This document shows positions 53,534 to 62,569 of a stretch of 64,000 bases of DNA, piece by piece. This stretch comes from JAMXLO01 sp963696645 (GTDB lineage Bacteria > Pseudomonadota > Alphaproteobacteria > Acetobacterales > Acetobacteraceae). Position numbers and translations under genes: made by a program. The stretch's first letter is position 1. Each line of letters starts with the position of its first letter. The notes beneath the pieces were generated by a model. It was given only the letters and a program-made list of their open reading frames with translations. It did not search any database and was not told the origin of the DNA. Where the stretch lies: NCBI GenBank assembly GCA_963696645.1, contig CAVOKY010000005.1:372001-436000 (forward strand), written 5' to 3'.

Positions 53534-53810
53534 GGATGGCTCCCGTTGGTTGGTTGTTGTGACAACCCAACTTTGGCACATAGATGCCGTGTGGGGGCCA
53601 TCCACCCCATCATGGCCGGCCTTCGCTCACCATGACAATTCAGGTTCACCAACCGGTCAGTCATTCACTCCGCCGCGATCGCATCGAGTAATTTCAATGC
53701 GCTGTGCCTGAATGATGCCCGTCGCCGATGCGCGACGTTGTGCGCGCCCTACTCGCGGCCAACCCTACCCTCCCCCGCTCGCGCGGGAGAGGGGTATCGC
53801 GCGGGATTGG
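53534..53810. repeat. Region right of IS110 with a GC-rich palindrome
   Basis: An imperfect hairpin TACCCTCCCCCGC-TCGC-GCGGGAGAGGGGTA lies at 53766-53796. It is just downstream of the ThDP enzyme's stop, so it could act as its terminator or be a short dispersed repeat. The rest of the stretch is the right end of the IS110 element and spacer. Confidence 0.5.
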
Positions 53811-55464
53811 TCAGGTCGAATAATCGGAGAATCGCACGCCACCATAGCGTGCGCGATAGTCAGTGCGCACGTTGACCAGTGCCACCATGCCTTCATCCAC
53901 CTTCGCCTGCGCGCGTTCCAACGCTGGACGGATATCCTCCGGCTTCGTCACGTACTCGCCATAGCCGCCCAGCGCCTCGCACATCTTGTCGTAGCGCATG
54001 TAGCCCAGGTCGCGACCAGGCTTCTCGCGCTGCGGATCGCCGGTCCAGCCGCCATTTAGGCTGACCACGATCAGCAGCGGGATCTTGTGGCGGATCGCCG
54101 TGTCCATCTCCATCGCATTCATGCCGAGTGACCCGTCGCCATGCACCACGATCACCTGCTTGTCCGGGCAGGCCACCTTGGCACCGACACCGAACGGCAA
54201 CCCGACACCCATCGTGCCGAACGGCCCGGAATTCAGCCGATGGCCCGGGGCAGAATGTCGGCATCGTCTGGCGACCAAAGTTCAGCGTCTCCTGGCCATC
54301 GACGCAGAGGATCGCGTCACGCTTGGCGAAGTTCTTGATCTCCTCGAGCATGCGCACCGGGTGGATGTCGCCATCCTCGGCGTAACGGTTGGCGCCGGCG
54401 CTGGCACGCTTCGCTACCTCGCCTTCCGCCAGCTTCTGCCGCCAGGCCTTGTAGCTGTCCTGCGTCACCTTGCCCTTGATGCCGTCGAGCAGTTGTCCAA
54501 GCACCATCTTGCAGTCGCCGACTACGGGGATGTCGACATAGCGTGCCGCGGCGGCGATTTCGACCGGATCGATGTCGATGCGCGCGATCTTCGCGTTGCC
54601 GCCGAAGCGTGGCGGCGCGGCGTGGCCGATGATGTAGTTCATGCGCGTGCCGAGTACGATGATCAGGTCGGCATCGGCGAACGCGTTGTTGCGCATCGTC
54701 AGGAATGAGCACGGATGATCGTCCGGCACGACGCCGCGGCCTTGTGGCGTGGTGTAGAACGGAATGCCGGCGGCCTCGACGAACGCCTGCATTTCCGACC
54801 ATGCGCGTGACCAGATCACGCCGGAACCCGACACGATCAGCGGCTGCTTCGACTCTGACAATGCCTTGATCAATTCAGCGACACGACGCGGATCGCCGAG
54901 CGGTCGGCTATCCATCAGCGGACGGCCGGCAAAGCTCCAATCCACCAGGTTCTCGTCGATCTTCTGGTACAGGATGTCGCCAGGCATATCGACATAGACC
55001 GGGCCAGGCTTGCCGTTGATGGCGGTCTGCAATGCGAAACTGACCTGCTGCGGGATGCGCTTCAGATTGTGCACGCGGTCGACATGTTTACAGCAGCCGC
55101 GCATCAGTTCGACCTGATCGATCTCCTGGAACACCTGGCGGCCGAACTGGCTGATCGGGCTCGAGCCGCCGAACGCCACCACCGGACAGCAGTCGATCAG
55201 TGCATTCGCCATGCCGGTGATCAAGTTCGTCACGCCAGGACCGGACGCCGCCATGCACACACTTGGGGTCTGACGCAGCCGGCTATAGGCTTGGCACGCA
55301 AACGCCGCCGCCTGCTCGTGGCGCACGTCGATCATGCGGATGCCTTCGGTGATGCATGTCGATTCGGCCAGCAGCATCGGGCCGCCCATGATGTAGAAGA
55401 TGTCCTCGATGCCCTCCTTCTTCAGGCATTTGGCGAGGATTTCAGAGCCTGTCAGTTCCGCCAT
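53811..55464 (-). pseudogene. Thiamine-diphosphate enzyme, acetolactate synthase / oxalyl-CoA decarboxylase superfamily, one frameshift (possible sequencing error)
   Basis: Two frames make one ThDP enzyme of about 550 residues. Frame one holds the pyrimidine-binding and middle domains, with the activating Glu in IDVRHEQAAAFACQAYSR. Frame two holds the pyrophosphate-binding domain LNSGPFGTMGVGLPFGVGAK, then VHGDGSLGMNAMEMDTA, where GDG binds magnesium-ThDP. One extra C lies in the C run at about 54247-54250. Resemblance to acetolactate synthase is general. The adjacent CoA-transferase suggests an acyl-CoA substrate, as in oxalyl-CoA decarboxylase or 2-hydroxyacyl-CoA lyase. GAGGAGA stands before ATG 55464. 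Confidence 0.8.
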
Positions 55465-55488
55465 TGGTACATCTCCTCTATTTGCCGG

Positions 55489-56724
55489 TCAGCCGATAAT
55501 GCCGTTGGTCTTCAGGTTGCCGACGGCGTTCGTGTCCAGTCCGAGCCAGTGGTTCAGCACTTCCTCGGTGTTCGCACCGAGCAGTGGCGCCGGCTTCACC
55601 GGAGGTGGGTTGCCGGAAAAGCGCACCGGCCAGCCGACCATCTTGAATGCACCCACCGTCGGATGCTGGATGGTCTGCATGATGTTGCGCTGCTCGAACG
55701 TCGGATCGTTGTACAGTTCCAGCGTGTCGAGCACCGCTCCGGCCGGAACACCGGCCGCGCCGATGACCTCCATCGCCTCGTGCTTGGTGTGCTGCTTTGT
55801 CCACTCGGTGATCATGCCGTTCACCTCGTCCGGACGTTCAGCGCGCGCCGCTGGGCTTTCGTAGCGGGCGTCACCCACCAGGTCCTCGCGGCCGATCACG
55901 CCAAGCAGGCGTTTCCAGTGCTCCGGATTGGCGCGGCTGGTGAAGACATACACATAGTCATTCAGGCCGCCGCCCTTGCACGGGAACGTGCCCATCGGCG
56001 GATTGGCGCCAGATACGCTGCTGTCCGCAGCGCGCCCCGCGGCCTTGGTGTCGCCGGTGCGATGCTGCGCAGCGAATGCGATGCGAATGTAGTGCAGCAT
56101 TGCGTCCTGCATCGCCACCTGCAGGTGATCGCCCTGGCCGGTTTCCTTGCGGCGATAGAGCGCACCGAGGATGGAGACTGCCAGCAGCATCCCCGTGCCA
56201 GTATCGCCCAGCGAAGGGCCGGGCTTCAACGGACGGCCGTCGCGCTCGCCGGTGATACTCATGGTGCCGCCGCAGGCCTGCGCGATCATGTCGAACGCCA
56301 GGTTCTTCTCATACGGGCTGCCTTCGCCGAAGCCCTTCACCTGGCAGTAGATGATCGACGGGTTGGTCTTGCTGATCACGTCGTAGCCTAAGCCAAGACG
56401 CTCGATCGCGCCGGGCGCGAAATTTTCCACCATCACGTCGGCCTTGCTCGCAAGGTCCTTGACCAGCGCAAGCCCCTTCGGGTCCTTCAGGTTGATCGTG
56501 ATGGATTTCTTGTTGGCATTGAACAGCAGGAAATAGGGATCATCGACACCGGGCTTGCCGCCCAGCGCACGGCCAGGATCGCCGCTCTTGGGGTTTTCCA
56601 GCTTGACCACCTCAGCGCCAAGCCACGCCAGGGCTTCGGTGCATGACGGCCCCGCCTCGAACTGGGTCAGATCAAGAACCTTGACCCCTGTCAGGCAGGT
56701 CTGCCCGCCGCCCGCTGCATTCAT
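55489..56724 (-). CDS. CaiB/BaiF (class III) CoA-transferase family protein
   Basis: This 411-residue CoA-transferase has KVLDLTQFEAGPSCTEALAW, AEVVKLENPKSGDPGR, SITINLKDPKG and the family catalytic Asp in LKPGPSLGDTGTGMLLAV. It moves CoA between carboxylic acids; formyl-CoA:oxalate transferase (Frc) is the best-known relative. GGAGGAG before ATG 56724 supports the start. It ends 24 bases before the ThDP enzyme start, so the two form an operon, like frc-oxc in oxalate catabolism. The acid is not proven. Confidence 0.9.
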   Translation of the reverse strand: MNAAGGGQTCLTGVKVLDLTQFEAGPSCTEALAWLGAEVVKLENPKSGDPGRALGGKPGVDDPYFLLFNANKKSITINLKDPKGLALVKDLASKADVMVENFAPGAIERLGLGYDVISKTNPSIIYCQVKGFGEGSPYEKNLAFDMIAQACGGTMSITGERDGRPLKPGPSLGDTGTGMLLAVSILGALYRRKETGQGDHLQVAMQDAMLHYIRIAFAAQHRTGDTKAAGRAADSSVSGANPPMGTFPCKGGGLNDYVYVFTSRANPEHWKRLLGVIGREDLVGDARYESPAARAERPDEVNGMITEWTKQHTKHEAMEVIGAAGVPAGAVLDTLELYNDPTFEQRNIMQTIQHPTVGAFKMVGWPVRFSGNPPPVKPAPLLGANTEEVLNHWLGLDTNAVGNLKTNGIIG

Positions 56725-56823
56725 GTGCGTTTCTCCTCCGTTCCAGGCAATCCGTCACGCTACAGCGTCCGGCAGCCCGGTGTAAGTCCCGGCGCAGGCC
56801 GCTTGCGATCTGGCGTCGCGCGA

Positions 56824-56841
56824 CTGTCATAATTGTATCAT
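56824..56841 (+). promoter_or_regulatory. Candidate Pho box (PhoB site)
   Basis: CTGTCAT (56824-56830), AATT, GTATCAT (56835-56841) gives two 7-base repeats with an 11-base period. The left is identical to the Pho-box half CTGTCAT and the right differs at two positions. It lies 63 bp upstream of the phosphoesterase ATG, the usual distance for a PhoB-activated promoter. Confidence 0.6.
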
Positions 56842-56903
56842 GCGACGATCGAGGAGTAATTTGCCATAGACCCCGCCCGCGTCATCCACATTCGGGAATC
56901 GTC

Positions 56904-58619
56904 ATGACTCGTTACGGTCTGCTGCTGGCCACCGTTGCCGGCTTGGCCACCACATTGCTGATCGCGGGCGCCAATCCCGTTTCCGCCGACACCGCCGGTG
57001 CGGTGGCACCGGCCAGTCTTTCGGGCCCCACACCGCAGGATGCGGCGAACACCGCCACGCCGATCAAGCACCTGGTGATCATCTTCAACGAGAACGTCTC
57101 GTTCGACCACTACTTCGCGACCTACCCCAAGGCCACCAACCCACCAGGCGAGCCACGTTTCATCGCCGTGGCCGGAACGCCGCGGACCAATAACCTGGTC
57201 AACGCGAACCTGCTGACCAAGAACCCCAACACCAACCCGGAGAACGGTGCCGACGCCGCGCTGCCATTCCGGTTGGACCGCACGCAGGCCAACACGCAAG
57301 ACCAGAACCACGCCTACACCGCCGAGCAACAGGCCTACAACGGCGGCAAGGCCGATCTGTTTCCGAAATACACCGGCAAGGGCACACTCGGGAGCGCCGG
57401 CGCATTCGGCACCAAGGGACAGGTGATGGGTTATTTCGACGGCAGCACCGTCACGGCCATGTGGCGCTACGCCCAGCATTTCGGCATGAACGACAACGCC
57501 TGGACCGATACCTACGGCCCATCCACGCCTGGCGCGCTGGAAGTGGTGGCCGGCCAGACCGCTGGCATGAAGATCGTGGCCACCACCAAGCAGCCGTCAA
57601 CACTCGCCGCCGTGTCCTATTATATCGCGGACGGACAAGGCGGCTGGACGATGATCAACGACGTTGATCCCGGTTACGACCCATGTTCGGTGCCGAAGGA
57701 CCAGGCAATGATGACCGGCAAGAACATCGGCGACCTGCTGAACGCTGCGGGCGTCACCTGGGGCGGCTTCATGGGCGGCTTCAACCTTGGAACCAACAAT
57801 CCGAACGGCTCGACCGGCTGTCAGCGCAGCACGCAGTCCGCCGTGGTCGGCAAGGCCATCGTGGACTACATCCCGCATCACAACTGGTTCCAGTATTTCG
57901 CCTCGACGGCGAACCCGACGCATGCCCGTCCGAGCGCAGTCGCGGCTATCGGCTACAGCTTCATGCATGACGGCAAGACGCCCGATCCGGCAAACCACCA
58001 ATATGGCCTGAAGGATTTCTATGATGCGGTGAAGGCCGGCAACTTCCCGGCGGTTTCCTTTGTCAAACTGCCCGCCTATCAGGACGGTCACGCCGGCTAC
58101 TCCGATCCGCTGGACGAACAGACCGGCACGGTCAAGGTGATCAACTTCATCGAGCAGCAGCCCGACTGGAAGAACACCGCCATCGTCGTCACCTGGGACG
58201 ATTCGGACGGCTGGTACGACCACGCCTTCGCCAAGCCGGTTCGTGCGTCGTTCGATGCGCAGGCCGATCAGCTCGATGGTCCGGGCAAGTGCGGCACCGG
58301 GACGGCGCCAGAGGGCGTCGACGGCAAGCCGGTGAACGGACGCTGCGGCCCAGGGACGCGCATTCCGTTCCTGGTCATCTCGCCGTGGACGCAGGCGAAC
58401 CATGTCGATCACGCGCTGATCTCGCAGGCGTCGATCGTCCGCTTCATCGAGGACAACTGGTTGCACGGCAAGCGGCTGGATGGCGGTTCGTTCGACGCAA
58501 CGAGCGGTTCGCTCGACGGCCTGTTCGACTTCAGGTCCGCCCGTCGCAACGCGGCGCTGTATCTCGATCCGAACAACGGTGACGTGCTGAAGGCGGCACC
58601 CGCCGGCGCTTCGAACTGA
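56904..58619 (+). CDS. Exported phosphoesterase (phospholipase C / acid phosphatase, alkaline phosphatase superfamily)
   Basis: This 571-residue protein has a signal peptide of about 29 residues. It has the phosphoesterase (PF04185) opening HLVIIFNENVSFDHYFATYP, in which the Asn and Ser are the likely metal/nucleophile region. It continues with GYSDPLDEQTGTV and VVTWDDSDGWYDH, carrying the metal Asp/His ligands. Members cleave phosphate esters or phospholipids in the periplasm. The candidate Pho box upstream suggests induction by phosphate starvation. The di-heme peroxidase gene follows after eight bases. Confidence 0.88.
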   Translation: MTRYGLLLATVAGLATTLLIAGANPVSADTAGAVAPASLSGPTPQDAANTATPIKHLVIIFNENVSFDHYFATYPKATNPPGEPRFIAVAGTPRTNNLVNANLLTKNPNTNPENGADAALPFRLDRTQANTQDQNHAYTAEQQAYNGGKADLFPKYTGKGTLGSAGAFGTKGQVMGYFDGSTVTAMWRYAQHFGMNDNAWTDTYGPSTPGALEVVAGQTAGMKIVATTKQPSTLAAVSYYIADGQGGWTMINDVDPGYDPCSVPKDQAMMTGKNIGDLLNAAGVTWGGFMGGFNLGTNNPNGSTGCQRSTQSAVVGKAIVDYIPHHNWFQYFASTANPTHARPSAVAAIGYSFMHDGKTPDPANHQYGLKDFYDAVKAGNFPAVSFVKLPAYQDGHAGYSDPLDEQTGTVKVINFIEQQPDWKNTAIVVTWDDSDGWYDHAFAKPVRASFDAQADQLDGPGKCGTGTAPEGVDGKPVNGRCGPGTRIPFLVISPWTQANHVDHALISQASIVRFIEDNWLHGKRLDGGSFDATSGSLDGLFDFRSARRNAALYLDPNNGDVLKAAPAGASN

Positions 58620-58627
58620 ACGCAGCG

Positions 58628-60004
58628 TTGCGCGGCAGTTGGATTGCCGCTGCCGCGCTGTCAGTCGCCGTCGCCACGTCGCCTGTTCGCCCGGCGGCAG
58701 CGCAGCAGGAAGCGCTCGATACCGCCGACGCGGTGTGCCTGCTCGCCAATGGTGAAAATCCCTATCCGGTGCGGCTGGTGCGCCCACCCATTGCGCCACT
58801 CTCAGCCATGGCACAGTTGGGTGAACGCATGTTCCATGACACCGGTCTGTCCGCCTCCGGCCGCATGTCCTGCGCCACCTGTCACAGCGCCGCCAACCAT
58901 CACGGCCCACCGAACGCCGCGCCGGCGATGTTTGGCGGACCGCGGCTCGATCGACAGGGCGTCCGCGCCGTGCCGTCGCTGATGTATCTGGAACGTCACC
59001 CGCCGTTCAGCGTCGGACCGGATAATGACGAGGATGAGACCAACACGCTGTTGCAGATGGTGGCGCTGAGCCAGGGCGTGGTGCGCGCGGCAAAGACGGC
59101 GCACAACACTGCGGGCTCGGCCGCCGCGCTGGTGCCGCAGGGCGGACTGTTCTGGGATGGCCGGGTCGATACGCTGCAACAGCAGGCGCTGGGCCCGCTG
59201 CTCAATCCGCTCGAGATGGCCAACGCCAACGCGGACGCCGTGGCCGCGAAACTGCGACGCAGCGGCTATGCGGCGCGCTTCGTGCAGCTCTTCGGCCCAG
59301 GTATTCTGCAACAACCGACCAGTTTGGTGTCCGAGGCTATGTTCGCCCTTACGCGCTACCAAATCGAGGCGCCCGCATTTCATCCCTACACCAGCAAATA
59401 TGATTATTGGCTGGAGGGCAGGGCGCGCCTGAGCCAGACCGAGTTGCGCGGCTATCTGCTGTTCAACGATCCCGACAAGGCCAATTGCGGCGGTTGCCAT
59501 TTGGACCGGCCCAGCCCGGATGGGATGCCGCCCTTGTTCACCGATTTCCAGTTCGAGGCATTGGGCGCACCGCGTAACCCGGAGCTACAGGTCAACCGCG
59601 ATCCGCGCTATTTCGATCTCGGAATCTGCGGCCCGGACCGCCAGAACATGCGCGACCAGACACAGTTCTGTGGCATGTTCCAGACTCCCACACTGCGCAA
59701 CGTCGCAACGCGGCATGTGTTCTTCCACAACGGCGTGTTCCACACGTTGCAGCAGGTGCAGGATTTCTACGCGTTCCGCGATGTCCAGCCGGAGCGGATC
59801 TATCCGCGCGGGCAAGACGGCAAGGTGGCGAAATACGACGACATTCCGCTGCGCTACCGCGCCAATATTGATGTGGTGGACCCACCGTTCGATCGGCACC
59901 CAGGCGACAAGCCGGCAATGACCGAGCAGGACGAACGCGACATCATCGCCTTCCTCGAGACGTTGACAGATGGTTACCGGCCTGCGGAACCTGCTCGGCG
60001 CTAA
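58628..60004 (+). CDS. Di-heme cytochrome c peroxidase / MauG family protein
   Basis: This 458-residue periplasmic protein starts with TTG (58628) and has a signal peptide ending near RPAAA. It has two heme c sites, CATCH (Cys82-His86) and CGGCH (Cys287-His291), with the bacterial di-heme peroxidase landmarks LGERMFHDTGLS, QGGLFWDGRVDTLQQQA and TPTLRNVATRHVFFHNG. The family reduces peroxide or modifies proteins with cytochrome c as donor. Tight spacing to the phosphoesterase implies cotranscription and shared phosphate control. Confidence 0.87.
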   Translation: MRGSWIAAAALSVAVATSPVRPAAAQQEALDTADAVCLLANGENPYPVRLVRPPIAPLSAMAQLGERMFHDTGLSASGRMSCATCHSAANHHGPPNAAPAMFGGPRLDRQGVRAVPSLMYLERHPPFSVGPDNDEDETNTLLQMVALSQGVVRAAKTAHNTAGSAAALVPQGGLFWDGRVDTLQQQALGPLLNPLEMANANADAVAAKLRRSGYAARFVQLFGPGILQQPTSLVSEAMFALTRYQIEAPAFHPYTSKYDYWLEGRARLSQTELRGYLLFNDPDKANCGGCHLDRPSPDGMPPLFTDFQFEALGAPRNPELQVNRDPRYFDLGICGPDRQNMRDQTQFCGMFQTPTLRNVATRHVFFHNGVFHTLQQVQDFYAFRDVQPERIYPRGQDGKVAKYDDIPLRYRANIDVVDPPFDRHPGDKPAMTEQDERDIIAFLETLTDGYRPAEPARR

Positions 60005-60100
60005 AGTCCATCGATCGGCTCCGACGCGTAGCGATGACTACCGCTCGGTCGTCGGCCGACAGCGCTGGAATGCTCGGACGCACTTTTCGGGCAACGGTCA

Positions 60101-60469
60101 TTGGACTTCTGGGATAACAACACGCAAAGCGCGCGCAATCGCCCGTGGATGCCTTCACCAGGCAACCATGAGAACGAGCTGGGCAACGGGCCGATCGGCT
60201 ACCAGGCCTATCAGCCCTACTTCTCGGTGCCGGAGGCCTCGGACCAGACCGACGTGACGCGCGCGCCGTGGTACGCCTTTACCGTGGGCTCGGTGCGGGT
60301 GATCAGCATCGCCAATGACAATGTCACCTACCAGGACGGCGGCAATTCATATGTGCGGGGTTACTCGGGCGGAGCGCAGAAACTCTGGCTGGAAAAGGAA
60401 TTGGCAACCGCACGGGAGAACCACGATATCGACTCGATCGTGATAAACGGAGGGCCAGAGAAGTGGTGA
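60101..60469 (+). pseudogene. Purple acid phosphatase / metallophosphoesterase fragment
   Basis: The 122 codons match the inside of a metallophosphoesterase. The Asn/His metal motif is SPGNHENELG, followed by GYQAYQPYFSVP and KLWLEKELATAREN. Both the domain start with its D-x-H and GD motifs and the C-terminal His motifs are missing. The fragment ends after DSIVI with unrelated residues. It lies in the same direction after the peroxidase gene and is probably a decayed member of the same phosphate-scavenging locus. Confidence 0.75.
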
Positions 60470-60477
60470 ATTGGCTG

Positions 60478-61254
60478 CTACGCCTGCGTGGCCCAGAGGG
60501 CATTGACGATGGATCCGTTGTTCGTCTGTGCCGTATCGTAGGCGACGGTGCCGGTATCGGCGTTCAGGAGAAATTCGCCAACTAGCCCGTCGCGCGGGGT
60601 TGTGTCTGTTGCGTAGAGAGCTGCGACCTCCGCTGCGGTGAGGGTTCGGTTCCACAGCCGGACGCGCGTAAGACCACCCTCAAGAAAGCTGCCAAGATCC
60701 TTGGTCCCTAGCCGGAGCGCAGCAGTTCCAGCCTGCGGGTCGATCACAACCTGCGTCCCGTTCTGCGTTTGAATCTCGCACTCGCCTTGCGCGGGGCCGC
60801 GATAGGTGCTGCAGCGGACGTATCGCCCATCCTCGTAGAAATACGTGCATGTGTTGTCTGCCATACCCACGACATGCATCCAGTGCCCCTTGGCGACTTT
60901 GACCTGGACGTAACTGCCGACGCCCAACCCACCCTGCGGGTTGAAGACGTAGAAGCTGATCCGGTTCGGTCGGGGCGGATTCTCCAAGGGTGTCCTGTGG
61001 TTATACATACGGAACGTCCACTCCTGGTCCCCGTCGGAGCCTGACTTGTCCCCCTTTCCGAACCAGTGGATGTAATCGGAGTCTGGTTCAACGTTGGGAA
61101 AATTGAGCGTATCCGGTCTTATCCAGGCAGCCACGGTCAACGCTCCGGTTGTCGCAAGGCTATAATCAGCGATGCTTGGAATTTCTACGTAGGCATCTAT
61201 CCCGTTAAACTGGAGATAGATGTCCCCGGATTGCGGCGCGGCGTTCTGCGGCAT
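60478..61254 (-). CDS. LamG-like (concanavalin A-type) jellyroll domain protein
   Basis: This 258-residue protein fits a laminin-G-type domain. It has YLQFNGIDAYVEIPSI, ALTVAAWIRPDTL, GHWMHVVGMAD, TYFYEDGRYVRC and the terminal strand LTRVRLWNRTLTAAEVAALY. It has no obvious signal peptide. GGGGGAGAAGG just before ATG 61254 supports this start over ATG 61281. It is convergent with the phosphatase fragment. It may bind sugar or act as an adhesion domain; the role is unknown. Confidence 0.78.
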   Translation of the reverse strand: MPQNAAPQSGDIYLQFNGIDAYVEIPSIADYSLATTGALTVAAWIRPDTLNFPNVEPDSDYIHWFGKGDKSGSDGDQEWTFRMYNHRTPLENPPRPNRISFYVFNPQGGLGVGSYVQVKVAKGHWMHVVGMADNTCTYFYEDGRYVRCSTYRGPAQGECEIQTQNGTQVVIDPQAGTAALRLGTKDLGSFLEGGLTRVRLWNRTLTAAEVAALYATDTTPRDGLVGEFLLNADTGTVAYDTAQTNNGSIVNALWATQA

Positions 61255-61503
61255 ATGGCCTTCTCCCCCAGCCAGCTGCACGTCACATAATCCAGCTCCT
61301 TGGCCAATGCTGGTCTAATCCGGGTCACCCTGCAATAGTTCTTTGCGAGACGAAGTATTATGCTGGTGCTGATATCGAACGGTCGGTGCCGTCAACTTCA
61401 ACTTCGCGCCCAAAGCTATCCTCCGCGCGACCGCGGCATGAGCGGTGTTTGCCGCCCGCAAGGCGTTCGGCCGGGAATGTCAATCTGCCGCCGGTGGTGC
61501 CGG

Positions 61504-62040
61504 TCAGCGGCGCAGCCGCTCGACTTTGGCCATCGCGGCAGGGCCGGGCCACTCCTCGACTAGCCACTGGGGCAGCGGGTCGTCCGCGCTGCTCAACGGC
61601 AGCACTTCGTCCTCGTCACCGCGACCGTTCGGGAACAACTCCAGCGCCCGCGGCATCTCGTAATAGATCTCCAGGCCGTTGCCGTCGGGATCGGCGAAAT
61701 AGATGCTGCGCTGGCAGACATGATCGGCGGCACGCTGGATGTCGACGCCGTTTTTGAGCAGGTGGGCGTAGGCTTCGCGCAATGCCGCATAACTGGCGAC
61801 CTTGAACGCGATGTGCGCCAGCCCAAGCTGTCCGTGCCGAGGCCTCGGCGCGTCCTGTGGCGCGGGATGCTGCGCGATGTCGATCGTATGGAAGCCATCG
61901 CCCAAAGTCATGAACACACCGCCGTGCTCTGGATCCTGCTCAGCGATGCGAAACCCCAGCACGTCGCGGTAGAACCGCTTTGAGGCTTCCTCGTCGGTGA
62001 CCCGCAACAGAACGTGGCCGATACCGCTCAGGTTGATCAT
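61504..62040 (-). CDS. VOC family protein (glyoxalase/dioxygenase fold)
   Basis: This 178-residue vicinal-oxygen-chelate protein has two beta-alpha-beta-beta-beta modules. Probable metal ligands are His9 (IGHVLLRV), His76 (LAHIAFKV) and Glu124 (GLEIYYE), the pattern of extradiol dioxygenases and related enzymes. AAGGGGAAG lies just before the ATG. The neighbouring genes do not show a matching pathway, so the substrate is unknown. Confidence 0.88.
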   Translation of the reverse strand: MINLSGIGHVLLRVTDEEASKRFYRDVLGFRIAEQDPEHGGVFMTLGDGFHTIDIAQHPAPQDAPRPRHGQLGLAHIAFKVASYAALREAYAHLLKNGVDIQRAADHVCQRSIYFADPDGNGLEIYYEMPRALELFPNGRGDEDEVLPLSSADDPLPQWLVEEWPGPAAMAKVERLRR

Positions 62041-62569
62041 GTCAGGCTTCCCCTTGTCGCACGAGCATATCTTAGCCGCCCGACGCGTCGGCGTGGAATA
62101 GCGATCAGCCTTTCATTTGCCCCAGGCCGAGCGCGCGGGCACCGGCCGATCACTCTGATTGACTGCACCGCGGTATTGGTAGCCGTCAGTGCGAGCTGCC
62201 AGGTGGTGTGGTCACTGGTCACGCCTCTCGTGTACACCAAAGCGGTCGTGATCGCTTTCGGCCAGTGCCTGCCATTCGTCTGCCAAGTGGAATGTCCAGG
62301 CGTGCTTGCTGGAGTTCAGACACCATCGGATGATTTACGGAACTGGTCGCGGGACCCGGCGAGGATACGGTTGACGGCTGCGCCATCTGTTCGAGCCTGA
62401 AGACGAGCGGCCGTTGCGTAGTCCTTCGGGGAAGGCTCTTAGCCCTTTTCGGCTCGTATCACGCGCCGCGACCGTTCGCTGATCTCGCTGCCATCTGCAT
62501 GTTCTGCGCGATTGACAGCGATGCACTGCGCGCGTGACGCTGACGCGCGACACAGGCTGGGAGGAGCGC
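62041..62569. other. Intergenic region, no gene seen
   Basis: This 529-bp gap between two divergent genes (VOC protein and TauD-like dioxygenase) contains no convincing coding region. The open frames are short shadows. It should hold both promoters; a GGGAGGAG ribosome-binding site lies at 62559-62565. Confidence 0.45.

Noticed and set aside
55069..56391. 440-codon plus-strand open frame opposite the CoA-transferase and ThDP genes
   Set aside because: It spans two real genes in antisense and has no domain.
57597..58910. 437-codon minus-strand open frame opposite the phosphoesterase
   Set aside because: Antisense shadow crossing the end of one real gene and the start of the next.
62041..62569. 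Possible small genes between the VOC and TauD-like genes
   Set aside because: Frames are short, lack ribosome-binding sites and resemble no family.
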